This document shows, piece by piece, positions 38,815 through 46,554 of a DNA stretch of 64,000 nt. The position numbers and the translations under genes are program-made. The stretch lies in assembly GCF_014650335.1 (NCBI RefSeq), contig NZ_BMUT01000009.1:6889-70888 (forward strand), read 5' to 3'. The DNA is from Streptomyces hiroshimensis (GTDB taxonomy: Bacteria > Actinomycetota > Actinomycetes > Streptomycetales > Streptomycetaceae). Numbering within the stretch: position 1 is the stretch's first letter; every line of letters starts with the position of its first letter. The notes beneath the pieces are model-generated. The model was not told the origin of the DNA. It ran no database searches and saw nothing but the letters and a program-made list of their open reading frames with translations.

Positions 38815-39579
38815 TCACGCCAGGGGCTTGGCGTAGTGGAGGTCCACTGTGCCCGAGTAACCGGGAAGAGTCATCGCGTCGTGCTGGTCGACTTTCCAGC
38901 CGAGCCCGTAGGCGGCCACGTACTGGAGGTAGTTCTGGATCGCGGGCGAGGAGTCGACGGCCTTGCGCAGCGCGCCGCGGTCGCCGACGGCCGTCACCTT
39001 GTAGGGAGGGGAGTAGACGCGGCCCTGGAGGATCAGGGTGTTGCCTACGCAGCGGACGGCGCTGGTGGAGATCAGCCGCTGGTCCATCACCTGGATGCCC
39101 TTGGCGCCGCCCTTCCACAGGGCGTTGACGACGGCCTGGAGGTCCTGCTGATGGATGACCAGGTCGTTGGGCTGCGGCTGCGGCACGCCGGGGATCCTGG
39201 CCGTGGCGTTGGGCGGGGCGTCGGTGAGGGTGACGGTCAGGCCCGGGCCGCTGACCGGCGTGGTGCCGGCGGCCGCCGCGAGGTCGGCGAGCTTCTTGTT
39301 CTGGGCGGCGGTGTTGCCGTTGTCGCGCCGGGCGAGGGCGTCCACTTGGGAGCGGACGGCCGCGGCGCTCTCGTCCAGACCGGCGTTCTTGCGGCTGCGC
39401 TCCTGGATGAGGTCGGAGAGCCGGAGCATGGAGTCGTCGGTGCGGATGTTGGTGCCGTGGGCGGTGTTGAAGCTCATCCAGAAGATGAGGCCGGCCAGCG
39501 CGAAGACGCCCCCGGTCAGCAGCCGGACGGGCTTGAAGCGCCGGGGAGACCTGCTGGTGGAGTCCGCAGAATTACTCAA
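38815..39579 (-). CDS. DUF881 family membrane-anchored protein
   Basis: 254-aa protein with one N-terminal TM helix (about 18-37), a helical region (50-100) and the DUF881 core with VSGPGLTVTLTDAP, LQAVVNALWKGGAKGIQVMDQRL and YLQYVAAYGLGW. DUF881 proteins occur beside crgA and sortase genes in actinobacteria. The function is not established. The TTG start is preceded by AGGATAAGGG. It is divergent from crgA. Confidence 0.88.
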   Translation of the reverse strand: MSNSADSTSRSPRRFKPVRLLTGGVFALAGLIFWMSFNTAHGTNIRTDDSMLRLSDLIQERSRKNAGLDESAAAVRSQVDALARRDNGNTAAQNKKLADLAAAAGTTPVSGPGLTVTLTDAPPNATARIPGVPQPQPNDLVIHQQDLQAVVNALWKGGAKGIQVMDQRLISTSAVRCVGNTLILQGRVYSPPYKVTAVGDRGALRKAVDSSPAIQNYLQYVAAYGLGWKVDQHDAMTLPGYSGTVDLHYAKPLA

Positions 39580-39733
39580 CGTACCCTTATCCTCTCCGGC
39601 GCCACGGAAGCACTACGCTAACGGACGCCCGGGGAAAGGTGGCGTTCCCGCCGCTCGCCGCCTCGGACCAGCCCTTTGTACATTCCCTTGTATCCCAGCG
39701 CGGTCACGCAGCGCGTCGACAGGAGAGTTCCTC

Positions 39734-39988
39734 GTGCCGAAGTCACGGATCCGCAAGAAGGACGACTTCACGCCGCCGCCGGCGAAGCAGCAGACCATCA
39801 AGCTCAGCAGTGGGCGGGGCTGGGTGGCGCCGCTGATGCTGGCGATGTTCCTGATCGGGCTGGCCTGGATCGTCATCTTCTATGTGACCAGTGGTGACAT
39901 GCCGGTGGAGTCCCTGCACAACTGGAACATCGTGGTCGGTTTCGGCTTTATCGCGGCGGGGTTCGTAGTCTCCACACAGTGGAAGTAG
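39734..39988 (+). CDS. crgA: Cell division protein CrgA
   Basis: 84-aa protein with two TM helices (about 31-51 and 64-81) and the typical basic N-terminus MPKSRIRKK. CrgA coordinates FtsZ-ring growth and septation in sporulating aerial hyphae. The GTG start follows AGGAGAG. A TACGCT -10-like hexamer lies about 120 bp upstream. Nothing unusual in length. Confidence 0.96.
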   Translation: MPKSRIRKKDDFTPPPAKQQTIKLSSGRGWVAPLMLAMFLIGLAWIVIFYVTSGDMPVESLHNWNIVVGFGFIAAGFVVSTQWK

Positions 39989-40016
39989 CAAGCCTTCCGG
40001 GGAGCCTTCCGAGGAG

Positions 40017-40214
40017 TTATCCACACCCTCGTCCACAGTGGGGAAAAACTCAGAAGATCTGTGGATAACTTCCCCGGGGTTGACGCCGGTGTGACTGATC
40101 ACAAGCGCGGGGTGCCCCTCGGCGCCCCCGCCCACCAGCGGAAACGCAGCTGTGTGCGAGGACGGACACCTGTTCCCCACAGCGTGCACAAGATTCTGTA
40201 CGCGCTGTGGACAA
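40017..40214. promoter_or_regulatory. Cluster of DnaA-box-like 9-mers
   Basis: TTATCCACA at 40017, TCGTCCACA at 40029, TTATCCACA on the minus strand at 40060-40068 and TTGTCCACA on the minus strand at 40206-40214 lie in a 247-bp gap. The last is the Streptomyces consensus; the others differ from it by one base. The gap is also rich in other CCACA/TGTGG words. No replication genes adjoin it, so it is not oriC. Confidence 0.55.
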
Positions 40215-40235
40215 CCCTGCTCCGGTCCGGGGCGC

Positions 40236-41111
40236 TCAGCCGGGGATCACGGTGAGCGCGGGCAGCGCCGCCGTCCGTACGACCACCGCCGCGACGATCA
40301 CCAGCAGCGTCAGGCCGCAGGTCAGCCCCTGGACGAGCGCCCGCTTCTCCCGGGGCGCGTGCACCATCCCGTAGGCCACGGCGGTACCCACCACCAGGCC
40401 GCCGATGTGGGCCTCCCAGGCGATGTTGCTCCAGGCGAAGGTGAAGATCAGGTTGAGCACGAGCAGCGCCACGACCGGGCGCATGTCGTAGTTGAGCCGC
40501 CGCATCAGCACCGCCGTGGCACCCAGCAGGCCGAAGATCGCACCGGACGCGCCGAGCGAGGGCTGGCGGGGGTCGGCGACGACGAAGGTCAGGGCCGAGC
40601 CGCCCAGGCCGGACAGCAGGTACAGCGCGAGATAGCGGGCCCGGCCCAGCGCCGCCTCCAGCGGGGGGCCGATCCACCACAGCGAGAGCATGTTGAAGGC
40701 GATGTGCATGGGCGCCTGATGCAGGAACATCGCCGTCAGCAGGCGGTACCACTGGCCTTCGGCGACGCCCTGGGGCTCGCCGCCGAGCACGGCGCGGCCG
40801 AACAGTTCGAGCTCGTCGAGCAGGCCGTCGCCGGTGGCCATGACCGCGATCCACAGGGCGACGTTGATCCCCAGGAGGATCTTGGTGACCAGCCGGGGGT
40901 CGGCCGCATGGGTGCCGCCCGCGAGCGTGCGCGGAGCGGAGGCCTGCGGGCGGTGCCCGGTGCCGGAGTCACCCGCGACACAGGCCGGGCACTGGAACCC
41001 GACCGACGCGCTCACCATGCACTCCGGGCAGATCGGCCGCTCGCAGCGAGTGCAGCGGATGCCCGTCTCCCGCTCGGGATGCCGGTAACAGCCGACGGCC
41101 TGGTCGTTCAT
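40236..41111 (-). CDS. Rhomboid-family intramembrane protease
   Basis: 291-aa protein. A cytosolic zinc-ribbon/B-box-like N-terminus (CYRHPERETGIRCTRCERPICPECM, four Cys pairs to about residue 45) is followed by six or seven TM helices. The catalytic serine is in GASGAIFG and the histidine in WEAHIGGLVVG, and HxAFNM lies in TM2. It cleaves membrane substrates. The ATG at 41111 has AAGGGGAA upstream; a frame extension to 41171 lacks support. Confidence 0.92.
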   Translation of the reverse strand: MNDQAVGCYRHPERETGIRCTRCERPICPECMVSASVGFQCPACVAGDSGTGHRPQASAPRTLAGGTHAADPRLVTKILLGINVALWIAVMATGDGLLDELELFGRAVLGGEPQGVAEGQWYRLLTAMFLHQAPMHIAFNMLSLWWIGPPLEAALGRARYLALYLLSGLGGSALTFVVADPRQPSLGASGAIFGLLGATAVLMRRLNYDMRPVVALLVLNLIFTFAWSNIAWEAHIGGLVVGTAVAYGMVHAPREKRALVQGLTCGLTLLVIVAAVVVRTAALPALTVIPG

Positions 41112-41156
41112 GCGTTCCCCTTGCGCCTGTGATGGGCGGGCCTGTCCGGGACGCGC

Positions 41157-41189
41157 GGCCCCGCCCGTCATACGGACGAGCGGGGCGCC
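41157..41189. terminator. Imperfect hairpin between rhomboid and cyclophilin genes
   Basis: G+C-rich imperfect stem (GGCCCCGCCCGTC with GACGAGCGGGGCGCC), about 40 bp downstream of the cyclophilin stop on the minus strand. There is no clear T-tract. It may terminate the cyclophilin transcript. Confidence 0.4.
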
Positions 41190-41229
41190 GGGTTCCCTCG
41201 GGCCGTGATGAGGGAGCTGGAGCCGGGTG

Positions 41230-41757
41230 TCAGCGGGTCTCGATGACGACCGACTCGATGACCACGTCGTTGACCGGACGGTCGGTGCGCGGGTTGGTCT
41301 GGGTGGTGGCGATGGCGTCCACGACCTTCTTGCCGGCGTCGGTGCTGACCTCGCCGAAGATGGTGTGCTTGCCGGTCAGCCACGCGGTGGGCGACACGGT
41401 GATGAAGAACTGCGAGCCGTTGGTGCCCGGGCCGGCGTTGGCCATGGCCAGCAGGTAGGGCTTGGTGAAGGCCAGGTCCGGGTGGAACTCGTCCGCGAAC
41501 TTGTAGCCCGGGCCGCCGGTGCCGTTGCCCAGCGGGTCACCGCCCTGGATCATGAAGCCCTCGATGACGCGGTGGAAGACCGTGCCGTCGTACAGCTTGT
41601 CCGTGGTCTTCTGGCCCGTCTCGGGGTTGATCCACGCGCGCTCGCCCTTCGCGAGCTCGACGAAGTTGGCGACCGTCTTCGGGGCGTGGTCCGGCAGGAG
41701 CCGGATCTCGATGTCGCCCTGGTTGGTCTTCAGGGTGGCGTAAAGCTGCTCGGCCAC
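41230..41757 (-). CDS. Peptidyl-prolyl cis-trans isomerase (cyclophilin)
   Basis: 175-aa cytoplasmic cyclophilin with no signal peptide. The core motifs are FHRVIEGFMIQGGDP, GTGGPGY, LAMANAGPGTNGSQFFI and HTIFGEV. The GTG start (MAEQLYATL) is used. The histidine of the FHRVI motif and the GSQFFI segment form the active site. Position near crgA and the rhomboid gene matches the conserved Streptomyces order. Confidence 0.95.
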   Translation of the reverse strand: MAEQLYATLKTNQGDIEIRLLPDHAPKTVANFVELAKGERAWINPETGQKTTDKLYDGTVFHRVIEGFMIQGGDPLGNGTGGPGYKFADEFHPDLAFTKPYLLAMANAGPGTNGSQFFITVSPTAWLTGKHTIFGEVSTDAGKKVVDAIATTQTNPRTDRPVNDVVIESVVIETR

Positions 41758-41998
41758 GATCTACCTTCCATAGTCTTCACTGACGGCTACCGATCCTCGC
41801 ATGGACGGGTTCGCGGCGAGTAGCCAGCAAACGCCCGCGCGCCGCACGAAAGCGTGGCATGGTCGAGCGAGGTCCCACCCGCTCCGTCCCCCGTTGACCC
41901 GGATGCCCGCCCACACGTGCCGGACCGCCCGTCCGCAGGCATGATTTTTCACTGGGTGGAAAGGCGACAAAACATACGCCACCGAGGAGGAGGTTCTC

Positions 41999-42661
41999 GT
42001 GACCCGCAAGGACAGCGTGCGCCACGCGGCCGCAAGCACGAAGGATGTCGTGCGCCATGCGTCGGAAGTGGTGGCGCCCTACGCCGGCACTGCGAAGGAT
42101 GCCGCCGTGCACTATGCGCACGAGGCCCGGACCCGGCTGGCGCCCAAGGTCGCGGAGGCCGCTCACCAGGCCCGCTGCCAGTACGACGCCCATCTGCACC
42201 CGCGGATCGAGCACGCCCGCGACGCCCTGCCCCCGAAGATCGACCAGGCCGCCGTGCGGGCCCGCACGGCCGTCGAGCCGGTCCGGGAGGAGGCCGTCGC
42301 CCGCAGTGCCGCCGCGTTCGCCGCGCTGCGCGGGCAGGTCAGCCCCCGCGAGATCGAGAAGCTGGTCGCCCGGCGCGACCGGCGGTGCCGGGCGGGGCGG
42401 GTGCTCCGGCGCCTGGCCGTGGCGGCTGTGATCGCCGGTGGTGCGTATGCGGCCTGGAAGTGGTGGGACAAGCAGGCCAACCCGGACTGGCTGGTCGAGC
42501 CGCCCGAGGCCACCGAGGTGCGCGACCGCCCGCCGCTGAGCTCGGTCGACGGCACGGGTCCCGCGGCCTCCTCCTCACCGCTCGACCCCGAGGTCCAGGC
42601 CAAGCAGGCCGAGGCCGAGTCCTCGCCCGAGAACGGCGGGACGGACGACCGGCCGTTCTGA
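41999..42661 (+). CDS. DUF5324 family protein
   Basis: 220-aa protein. An Ala/His/Arg-rich amphipathic helical N-terminal region (about 1-130), with apolipoprotein-like periodicity, is followed by one TM segment (about 136-153, AVAAVIAGGAYAAWKW) and an acidic disordered tail. It is conserved in streptomycetes with no known role. The GTG start has GGAGGAGG about 10 bp upstream. It is the last core gene before region 3. Confidence 0.85.
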   Translation: MTRKDSVRHAAASTKDVVRHASEVVAPYAGTAKDAAVHYAHEARTRLAPKVAEAAHQARCQYDAHLHPRIEHARDALPPKIDQAAVRARTAVEPVREEAVARSAAAFAALRGQVSPREIEKLVARRDRRCRAGRVLRRLAVAAVIAGGAYAAWKWWDKQANPDWLVEPPEATEVRDRPPLSSVDGTGPAASSSPLDPEVQAKQAEAESSPENGGTDDRPF

Positions 42662-42713
42662 CGACGGCCGACCGGCCGACCGGCCGCTCCTGACGGAGCT
42701 GTTCCCGGCATGA

Positions 42714-42760
42714 GCAGGGCCCTCCGGCCCGCGCGCGTCGCGCGGGCCGGAGGGCCCTGC
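42714..42760. terminator. Bidirectional terminator at the core/region 3 boundary
   Basis: Perfect 20-bp G+C-rich stem with a 7-nt loop, between the convergent DUF5324 and FMN-reductase genes. It is a natural right end for the core block. Confidence 0.85.
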
Positions 42761-42792
42761 CGGAGAAGGCTCAGCGGAGAAGCGTCAACGGC

Positions 42793-43377
42793 TCAGGCCG
42801 CCACGTACTCCTGCGGCGCGCGGCCGAAGAACGCCGCCGCCTCGTCGAGCGCGCCCTCGTCGTCGTGGACCTGGCCCGGCCGGGTGCCGTTGCCGAGCAG
42901 CACGCCGCCCCAGTTCATGCCCATGAAGTCGGCGGTGAGCTCCAGCGTCCCGATGAGCGGCTCGGCGACCTTGCGGTCCCGGGTCGCGTGCCCGGTGACG
43001 CCCCACAGCGTCGTGCCGCCCATGGCGGCCCGGAAGTCGGCGCCGGGCACGCGCAGCCACGCGGACCAGTAGTCGAGGTAGAGCTTGGCGGGCGTGGCCA
43101 GGCTGTACCAGTAGACCGGCGAGACGATGACGAGGTCCGTGGCGGACAGGGTCGCGTCCAGCAGCACCTTCTCGTTCCCGGTGGGCTGCGGGTACACGCC
43201 GTCGCCCTCGTGACGTATGTCCTGGAAGGGGTCGAGGGGGAGGTCGGTGAGGCGGATCCACTCCTGCTCGACCGAGTCGGGCAGCGCCTCGGCGGCCCGC
43301 TTGGCCAGCAGTTCGGAGTTGCCGGTGACGCCGGCGTTCCGCGAACTCGCCAGCAGGAAAACGAATTTACGTGACAA
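42793..43377 (-). CDS. NAD(P)H-dependent FMN reductase / flavodoxin-fold protein
   Basis: 194-aa flavodoxin-like oxidoreductase. The N-terminal FLLASSRNAGVTGNSELLA forms the FMN phosphate loop, VIVSPVYWYSLATPAKLYLD the second loop, and GTTLWGVTGHA the third. It may supply reduced flavin or act on a quinone or imine. No flavin oxygenase is seen in region 3. A TTG start is inferred, with AGAGAGG 7 bp upstream. It overlaps the PPTase-like gene by 11 bp, so the two are probably co-transcribed as the distal end of the region 3 operon. Confidence 0.8.
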   Translation of the reverse strand: MSRKFVFLLASSRNAGVTGNSELLAKRAAEALPDSVEQEWIRLTDLPLDPFQDIRHEGDGVYPQPTGNEKVLLDATLSATDLVIVSPVYWYSLATPAKLYLDYWSAWLRVPGADFRAAMGGTTLWGVTGHATRDRKVAEPLIGTLELTADFMGMNWGGVLLGNGTRPGQVHDDEGALDEAAAFFGRAPQEYVAA

Positions 43378-43930
43378 CGGGTACCTCTCTCAGAAGGAGT
43401 GACACCGGGCCGGTACGGCGGTGTCGGCCGGAGCAGGCGACGGCAGCGATGGCGGCACCTGGTGTGGGCACGTCGTGCACCGAGAAATTACCCGATGATC
43501 TTTGCGGAGCCGTGCCGGATTCGGCTTCGGCGATCCTCGCAAGTGCCTTGCGCCGCACCCGGGCCCGGGCGGCGACCTCGGACGCCGGATCCTCAACTTG
43601 CGCGAGAGCCACGGCGATCCGGGCGTCGCGGGCGAGGGCGAACAGCCAACCGTGCGCGGACCAGACGAGGTCCAGGGCCAGAGGCGGGGGCGGGGAGGCC
43701 AGGTCGATCGTCTCCGGGGCCGCCCCGAGGAGGTCCGCCAGGATGCGCCGGGCCCCGGCGCGGGCCGCCGCGAAGCCCCGGCGCTCCGCGAGGTGGGTGA
43801 TGCGGGCGCACCGGATCTTCTCCTCGCGCGACAGCAGGGAGATGTCGCCGACGGCGTCCGCGTGAGGTGCGTGGTGCGAGTCGCCGAACCACACATGCAC
43901 TTCACCGCTCGTGGGGAGCGTGCGATTCAC
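43367..43930 (-). CDS. Degenerate PPTase-like protein
   Basis: 187-aa protein with the layout of Sfp/EntD-type PPTases but damaged catalytic motifs. The N-terminal RGFAAARAGARRILADLLG matches the R-x-x-F/R-x-x-L helix. VWSAHGWLFALARDARIAVALAQVE stands where SHS...GVDVE should be, so the metal aspartate is missing. ARVRRKALARIAEA replaces W-x-x-KEA. It is also shorter than normal (220-250 aa). The GTG start has GAGGAGG. An inactive or repurposed PPTase is the best reading. The AmCP of this cluster does not need phosphopantetheine. Confidence 0.55.
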   Translation of the reverse strand: MNRTLPTSGEVHVWFGDSHHAPHADAVGDISLLSREEKIRCARITHLAERRGFAAARAGARRILADLLGAAPETIDLASPPPPLALDLVWSAHGWLFALARDARIAVALAQVEDPASEVAARARVRRKALARIAEAESGTAPQRSSGNFSVHDVPTPGAAIAAVACSGRHRRTGPVSLLLREVPVVT

Positions 43931-43989
43931 GGTGTCCTCCTCGCACTCCGTTGATGGATTGATGGATTGAGGGAATGAAGGATCGTCGG

Positions 43990-46554
43990 TCAGACGAGCG
44001 TCGTTGTGCTGCTGCGGGCGTCGCACCGGCGTGCCCGGACCGCCCGCGCCACCTCGTCCCGGCCTTCGACGAGCAGCCGGCGCAGGGCCGCCGGTACGCC
44101 GTCCGCCGAGGCGGCGGCGTCCGCCGAGGCGAGGGTGCGCTCGGAGACGGCGCCCGCGGGAAAGGCCTCGCGGGCGAAGCGCTGGGCGTTGCCGCCGGGC
44201 CGCTCGGCCCACATACGCCGTACCTCGGCGAAGTACCGGTCGGCGAAAGGCTCCAGGAGGTCGCGGTGGTCCGGCTCGGTGAAGCCTTCCAGGTTGGCGC
44301 GCAGCAGGCTGTTGGGCAGGTCGGCCGCGAGCATCCGCTGCCAGGCCGCCTCCTTCGCCTCGGGGGTGGGCAGCGCCGCCCGGCAGACGACCGCGTTGCG
44401 CACGCCGGCCGCGGACCGGTCGCCGCGCAGCTCCGTGTCGATGTCGTCGGGCCCTGCCGCTCCCCGGGCGACGAGGCGGCGCAGCAGTGCCCAGCGCAGG
44501 TCGGCGTCGGCCTCCAGGCCGGGGAAGCCGGCGTTGCCGTCGAGGATGTCCCGCAGAACGCGCAGGTGCGCGGGCGAGGCCGCGGCCTGCAGGAACGCCT
44601 GGGCGTAGACGAGTTGCAGCTCGGAGCCGGGCTCGGCGGTGCGCAGCAGGCCGTGGGCCGCCTCGGCGAGGATCTCCAGGCCGGTGTCCCGCCACGCCGG
44701 GTCGGCGTAGTCGTGGACGGCCTTGCGGGCCTGGTCCAGGAGGGTCTGGGCGAGGGTGGCGTCGGTGACGGAGCCGAGGCCGGAGACGACGAGGGCGACG
44801 TAGTCGCGGGCCGGGAGCAGGGCGTCGCGGGTCATGTTCCAGGCGATCGTCCACACCTGTGCGGCGGCCAGCGGGTCGCGGATCTCGCCGATGCCCCCGA
44901 GGACGGTGCGCAGGGACCGCTCGTCGAGCCGGACCTTGGCGTAGGTGAGGTCGTCGTCGTTGAGGAGCAGCAGTTCGGGCAGCCGCTCGCCGACGAGCGC
45001 GGGGACGTCCGTACGGGCCCCGGTGACGTCGGTCTCGACGCGGTGCCGCCGGGTGATCCCGTCCGGCCCGCGGTCGTAGAGGCCGATCGCCATCCGGTGC
45101 GAGCGCAGGACGGGGCTGCTCTCGGGCGCGGCCTGGACGACGGTACAGCGGGTGATCCGGCCGTCGGCGTCCGTCTCGTACTCGGCGTGCAGCGTGTTGA
45201 CGCCGGAGGTCTCCAGCCACTCCTGCGACCACGCGGCGAGGTCGCGGCCCGAGGTTTCCTCCAGGGCGCGGAGGAGGTCGGCCAGGGTGGTGCTGCCCCA
45301 GGCGTGGCGGCGGATGTACGTACGGATCGCCGCCTCGAAGTTGTCGCGGCCCACGTAGGCGACCAGCTGTTTGAGGACGGAGGCGCCCTTGAGGTACGTG
45401 ATGCCGTCGAAGTTGACCTCGGTGGCGGCGATGTCGGGGATGTCGGCGGCGATGGGGTGGGTGGACGGCAGCTGGTCCTGGCGGTACGCCTCCGCCTTGC
45501 GCAGGGCCGCGAAGGTGGCCCAGGCGCCGGTCCACTCGGTGACCTCGCTCTGGGCGAGCACGCCGGCGTAGGTGGCGAAGGACTCGTTGAGCCAGAGGTC
45601 GTCCCACCAGCGCATGGTCACGAGGTCGCCGAACCACATGTGCGCCAGCTCGTGCAGCAGCGTCTCGGCCCGGCGCTCGCGGAGCAGGGCGGTGGGCCGC
45701 GAGCGGAAGACGTACTTCTCGTTCACCGTGACGCAGGCGGCGTTCTCCATCGCCCCGACGTTGAACTCGGGCGCGAAGATCTGGTCGTACTTGGTGAACG
45801 GGTAGGGCGTCGCGAAGAGGCCCTGGAGGAAGCCGAAGCCGCGCTTGGTGATGTCGAAGACGACGTCGGCGTCGAGGTGCTCCGCCAGCGAGGCGCGGCA
45901 CAGGGCGCGCAGCGGGACGACCCGGCCGTCCTCGGCCCGGTACTCGTCGTGCGCGACGTGGTACGGGCCGGCGACGAGCGCGAGCGCGTACGTCGGCAGC
46001 GGCTCGGTGGGCGGGAAGTGCCAGACCGTGCCGGACGGCCCGGGCACCGGCTCGTCCACGGCGGAGTTGGAGAGGACTTCCCAGCCGTCGGGCGCGGTCA
46101 CGGTCAGCTCCAGCCGCGCCTTGAGGTCGGGCTGGTCGAAGCACGCGAAGACGCGCTGCGCGTCGGCGGTCGCGAACTGGCTGTAGAGGTAGGTGCGGTC
46201 GTCGGCGGGGTCGGTGAAGCGGTGCAGGCCCTCGCCGGTGCGCGAGTAGCGGCAGTCGGCGACGACGCGCAGCTCGTTGACGGCGGCGAGGCCCGTCAGG
46301 GCGATCCGGCCGTCGCGCACGGATCCCGCGGGGAGCGGGACCCCGTTCAGGACCGCCTCGTGCACGTCCGCGTCCGCGAGCTCGGCGAACGTGGCCGTCC
46401 CGGGCCCCGGCTCGGTGTTCCACGTGAAACGTACGACCGTGGTGGAGCGGAAGGTGTCCGGGCCGCCGGTGAGGTCGACGTGGACCTCGTACGACTCGAC
46501 GGAGAGCAGCCGCCCGCGCTCCCGTGCCTCGTCCTGGGTCAGATTGCCTGCCAT
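43990..46554 (-). CDS. pepN: M1-family aminopeptidase N
   Basis: 854-aa zinc aminopeptidase with GAMEN (267-271), the metal site HELAHMWFGD (H301, H305) with the distal Glu in NESFATYAG, and the ERAP1-like helical C-terminal domain. No signal peptide is present. Length is normal for actinobacterial PepN. The ATG is inside the preceding ATP-grasp gene (16-bp overlap), which ties it to the biosynthetic operon. It may trim or activate a peptide product, or protect the host. Confidence 0.93.
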   Translation of the reverse strand: MAGNLTQDEARERGRLLSVESYEVHVDLTGGPDTFRSTTVVRFTWNTEPGPGTATFAELADADVHEAVLNGVPLPAGSVRDGRIALTGLAAVNELRVVADCRYSRTGEGLHRFTDPADDRTYLYSQFATADAQRVFACFDQPDLKARLELTVTAPDGWEVLSNSAVDEPVPGPSGTVWHFPPTEPLPTYALALVAGPYHVAHDEYRAEDGRVVPLRALCRASLAEHLDADVVFDITKRGFGFLQGLFATPYPFTKYDQIFAPEFNVGAMENAACVTVNEKYVFRSRPTALLRERRAETLLHELAHMWFGDLVTMRWWDDLWLNESFATYAGVLAQSEVTEWTGAWATFAALRKAEAYRQDQLPSTHPIAADIPDIAATEVNFDGITYLKGASVLKQLVAYVGRDNFEAAIRTYIRRHAWGSTTLADLLRALEETSGRDLAAWSQEWLETSGVNTLHAEYETDADGRITRCTVVQAAPESSPVLRSHRMAIGLYDRGPDGITRRHRVETDVTGARTDVPALVGERLPELLLLNDDDLTYAKVRLDERSLRTVLGGIGEIRDPLAAAQVWTIAWNMTRDALLPARDYVALVVSGLGSVTDATLAQTLLDQARKAVHDYADPAWRDTGLEILAEAAHGLLRTAEPGSELQLVYAQAFLQAAASPAHLRVLRDILDGNAGFPGLEADADLRWALLRRLVARGAAGPDDIDTELRGDRSAAGVRNAVVCRAALPTPEAKEAAWQRMLAADLPNSLLRANLEGFTEPDHRDLLEPFADRYFAEVRRMWAERPGGNAQRFAREAFPAGAVSERTLASADAAASADGVPAALRRLLVEGRDEVARAVRARRCDARSSTTTLV

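Noticed and set aside
40017..40214. Chromosomal replication origin
   Set aside because: Only four box-like sites and no dnaA, dnaN, gyrB or rpmH genes. Streptomyces oriC has many more boxes between dnaA and dnaN.
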